A DNA stretch of 64,000 bases from Edolisoma coerulescens. Taxonomy: Eukaryota; Chordata; Aves; Passeriformes; Campephagidae. The DNA lies in NCBI GenBank assembly GCA_013397115.1, contig VWZW01001657.1:1763413-1827412 (forward strand). Reading direction: 5' to 3'. Position 1 is the stretch's first letter, and each line of letters opens with the position of its first letter. The notes beneath the pieces were generated by a model. That model was not told the DNA's origin. It saw only the letters and a program-made list of their open reading frames with translations, and ran no database searches. The position numbers and the translations under genes are program-made. Shown one piece after another: positions 63,801-64,000 of the stretch.

Positions 63801-64000
63801 GTACTTTCAGCAATTTAAATGTAACCAATTTAACCCATGCTTATGCAGATGTAGTATCACTGATCCATGGGTGTGTAGCTAACTATGTGGTAGTATATGG
63901 GCATAAATATTTAGCAGTTGCAACATCCTCTGTTAAATTTGAGAATTGCAGCCCTTTTTCTTCAAGAAGACTACCAACAGTGGCAAGCCAGAGGAATGCA

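Noticed and set aside
1..64000. Search for tRNA, rRNA, known microRNA hairpins and CRISPR-like arrays
   Set aside because: No sequence that I recognise as one of these was seen on reading. A covariance-model search would be needed to exclude small RNAs.

Overview
The window looks like AT-rich vertebrate nuclear DNA, most likely from a bird. The diagnostic pieces are a 5'-truncated CR1 LINE with its octamer-type 3' tail (about 54783-55245), a second short CR1 3' tail (about 53357-53403), and a roughly 1.07 kb solo LTR of a kind I recall from bird genomes, probably ERVL-like (about 10951-12020). The 5' end of a second LTR type starts at 42781. Passerine or other neoavian origin is my inference from these repeats and is not proven. 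There are no bacterial-style genes, operons, CRISPR arrays or rRNA/tRNA genes that I can see.

I find no convincing protein-coding gene. All open frames are short (the longest are inside the LTR or antisense to CR1), none resembles a protein family I recognise, and none forms a plausible exon chain. The window is best read as a gene desert or the inside of a very large intron, with a 63-base assembly gap at 5885-5947.

Layout: 1-10840 is unique AT-rich DNA with one conserved-looking block (3330-3560) and the gap. 10841-12020 is a pyrimidine tract followed by the solo LTR. 12021-29780 is mostly unstructured, with conserved-looking blocks at 22095-22480 and 26505-26690, one weak exon-like open frame at 19007-19310 on the minus strand, and small hairpin-like repeat remnants near 22.45, 23.15 and 29.8 kb. 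29925-30510 is the only real CpG-dense interval, in two halves around an AT-rich core with a 14-bp palindrome, and is followed by a conserved-looking block at 30750-31135. 31136-53280 is again mostly unstructured, with candidate regulatory blocks near 35.9, 41.0, 41.3, 44.7, 47.8 and 50.9 kb, the LTR fragment at 42781 and several low-complexity tracts. 53288-55245 is a repeat cluster: TA/GATA microsatellite, CR1 tail, AT-rich tract with a 24-bp perfect palindrome, then a CR1 copy in the opposite orientation. 55850-64000 holds further conserved-looking blocks (55850-56180, 58225-58385, 62640-62960, 63040-63160, 63585-63800) and a poly-T tract.

If the conserved-looking blocks are real, the window would be a long-range regulatory landscape for a developmental gene outside it. 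That is inferred only from dense homeodomain-, forkhead- and E-box-like motifs in low-repeat sequence. It needs a cross-species alignment, which I could not run. I did not find a clear new biological system here.
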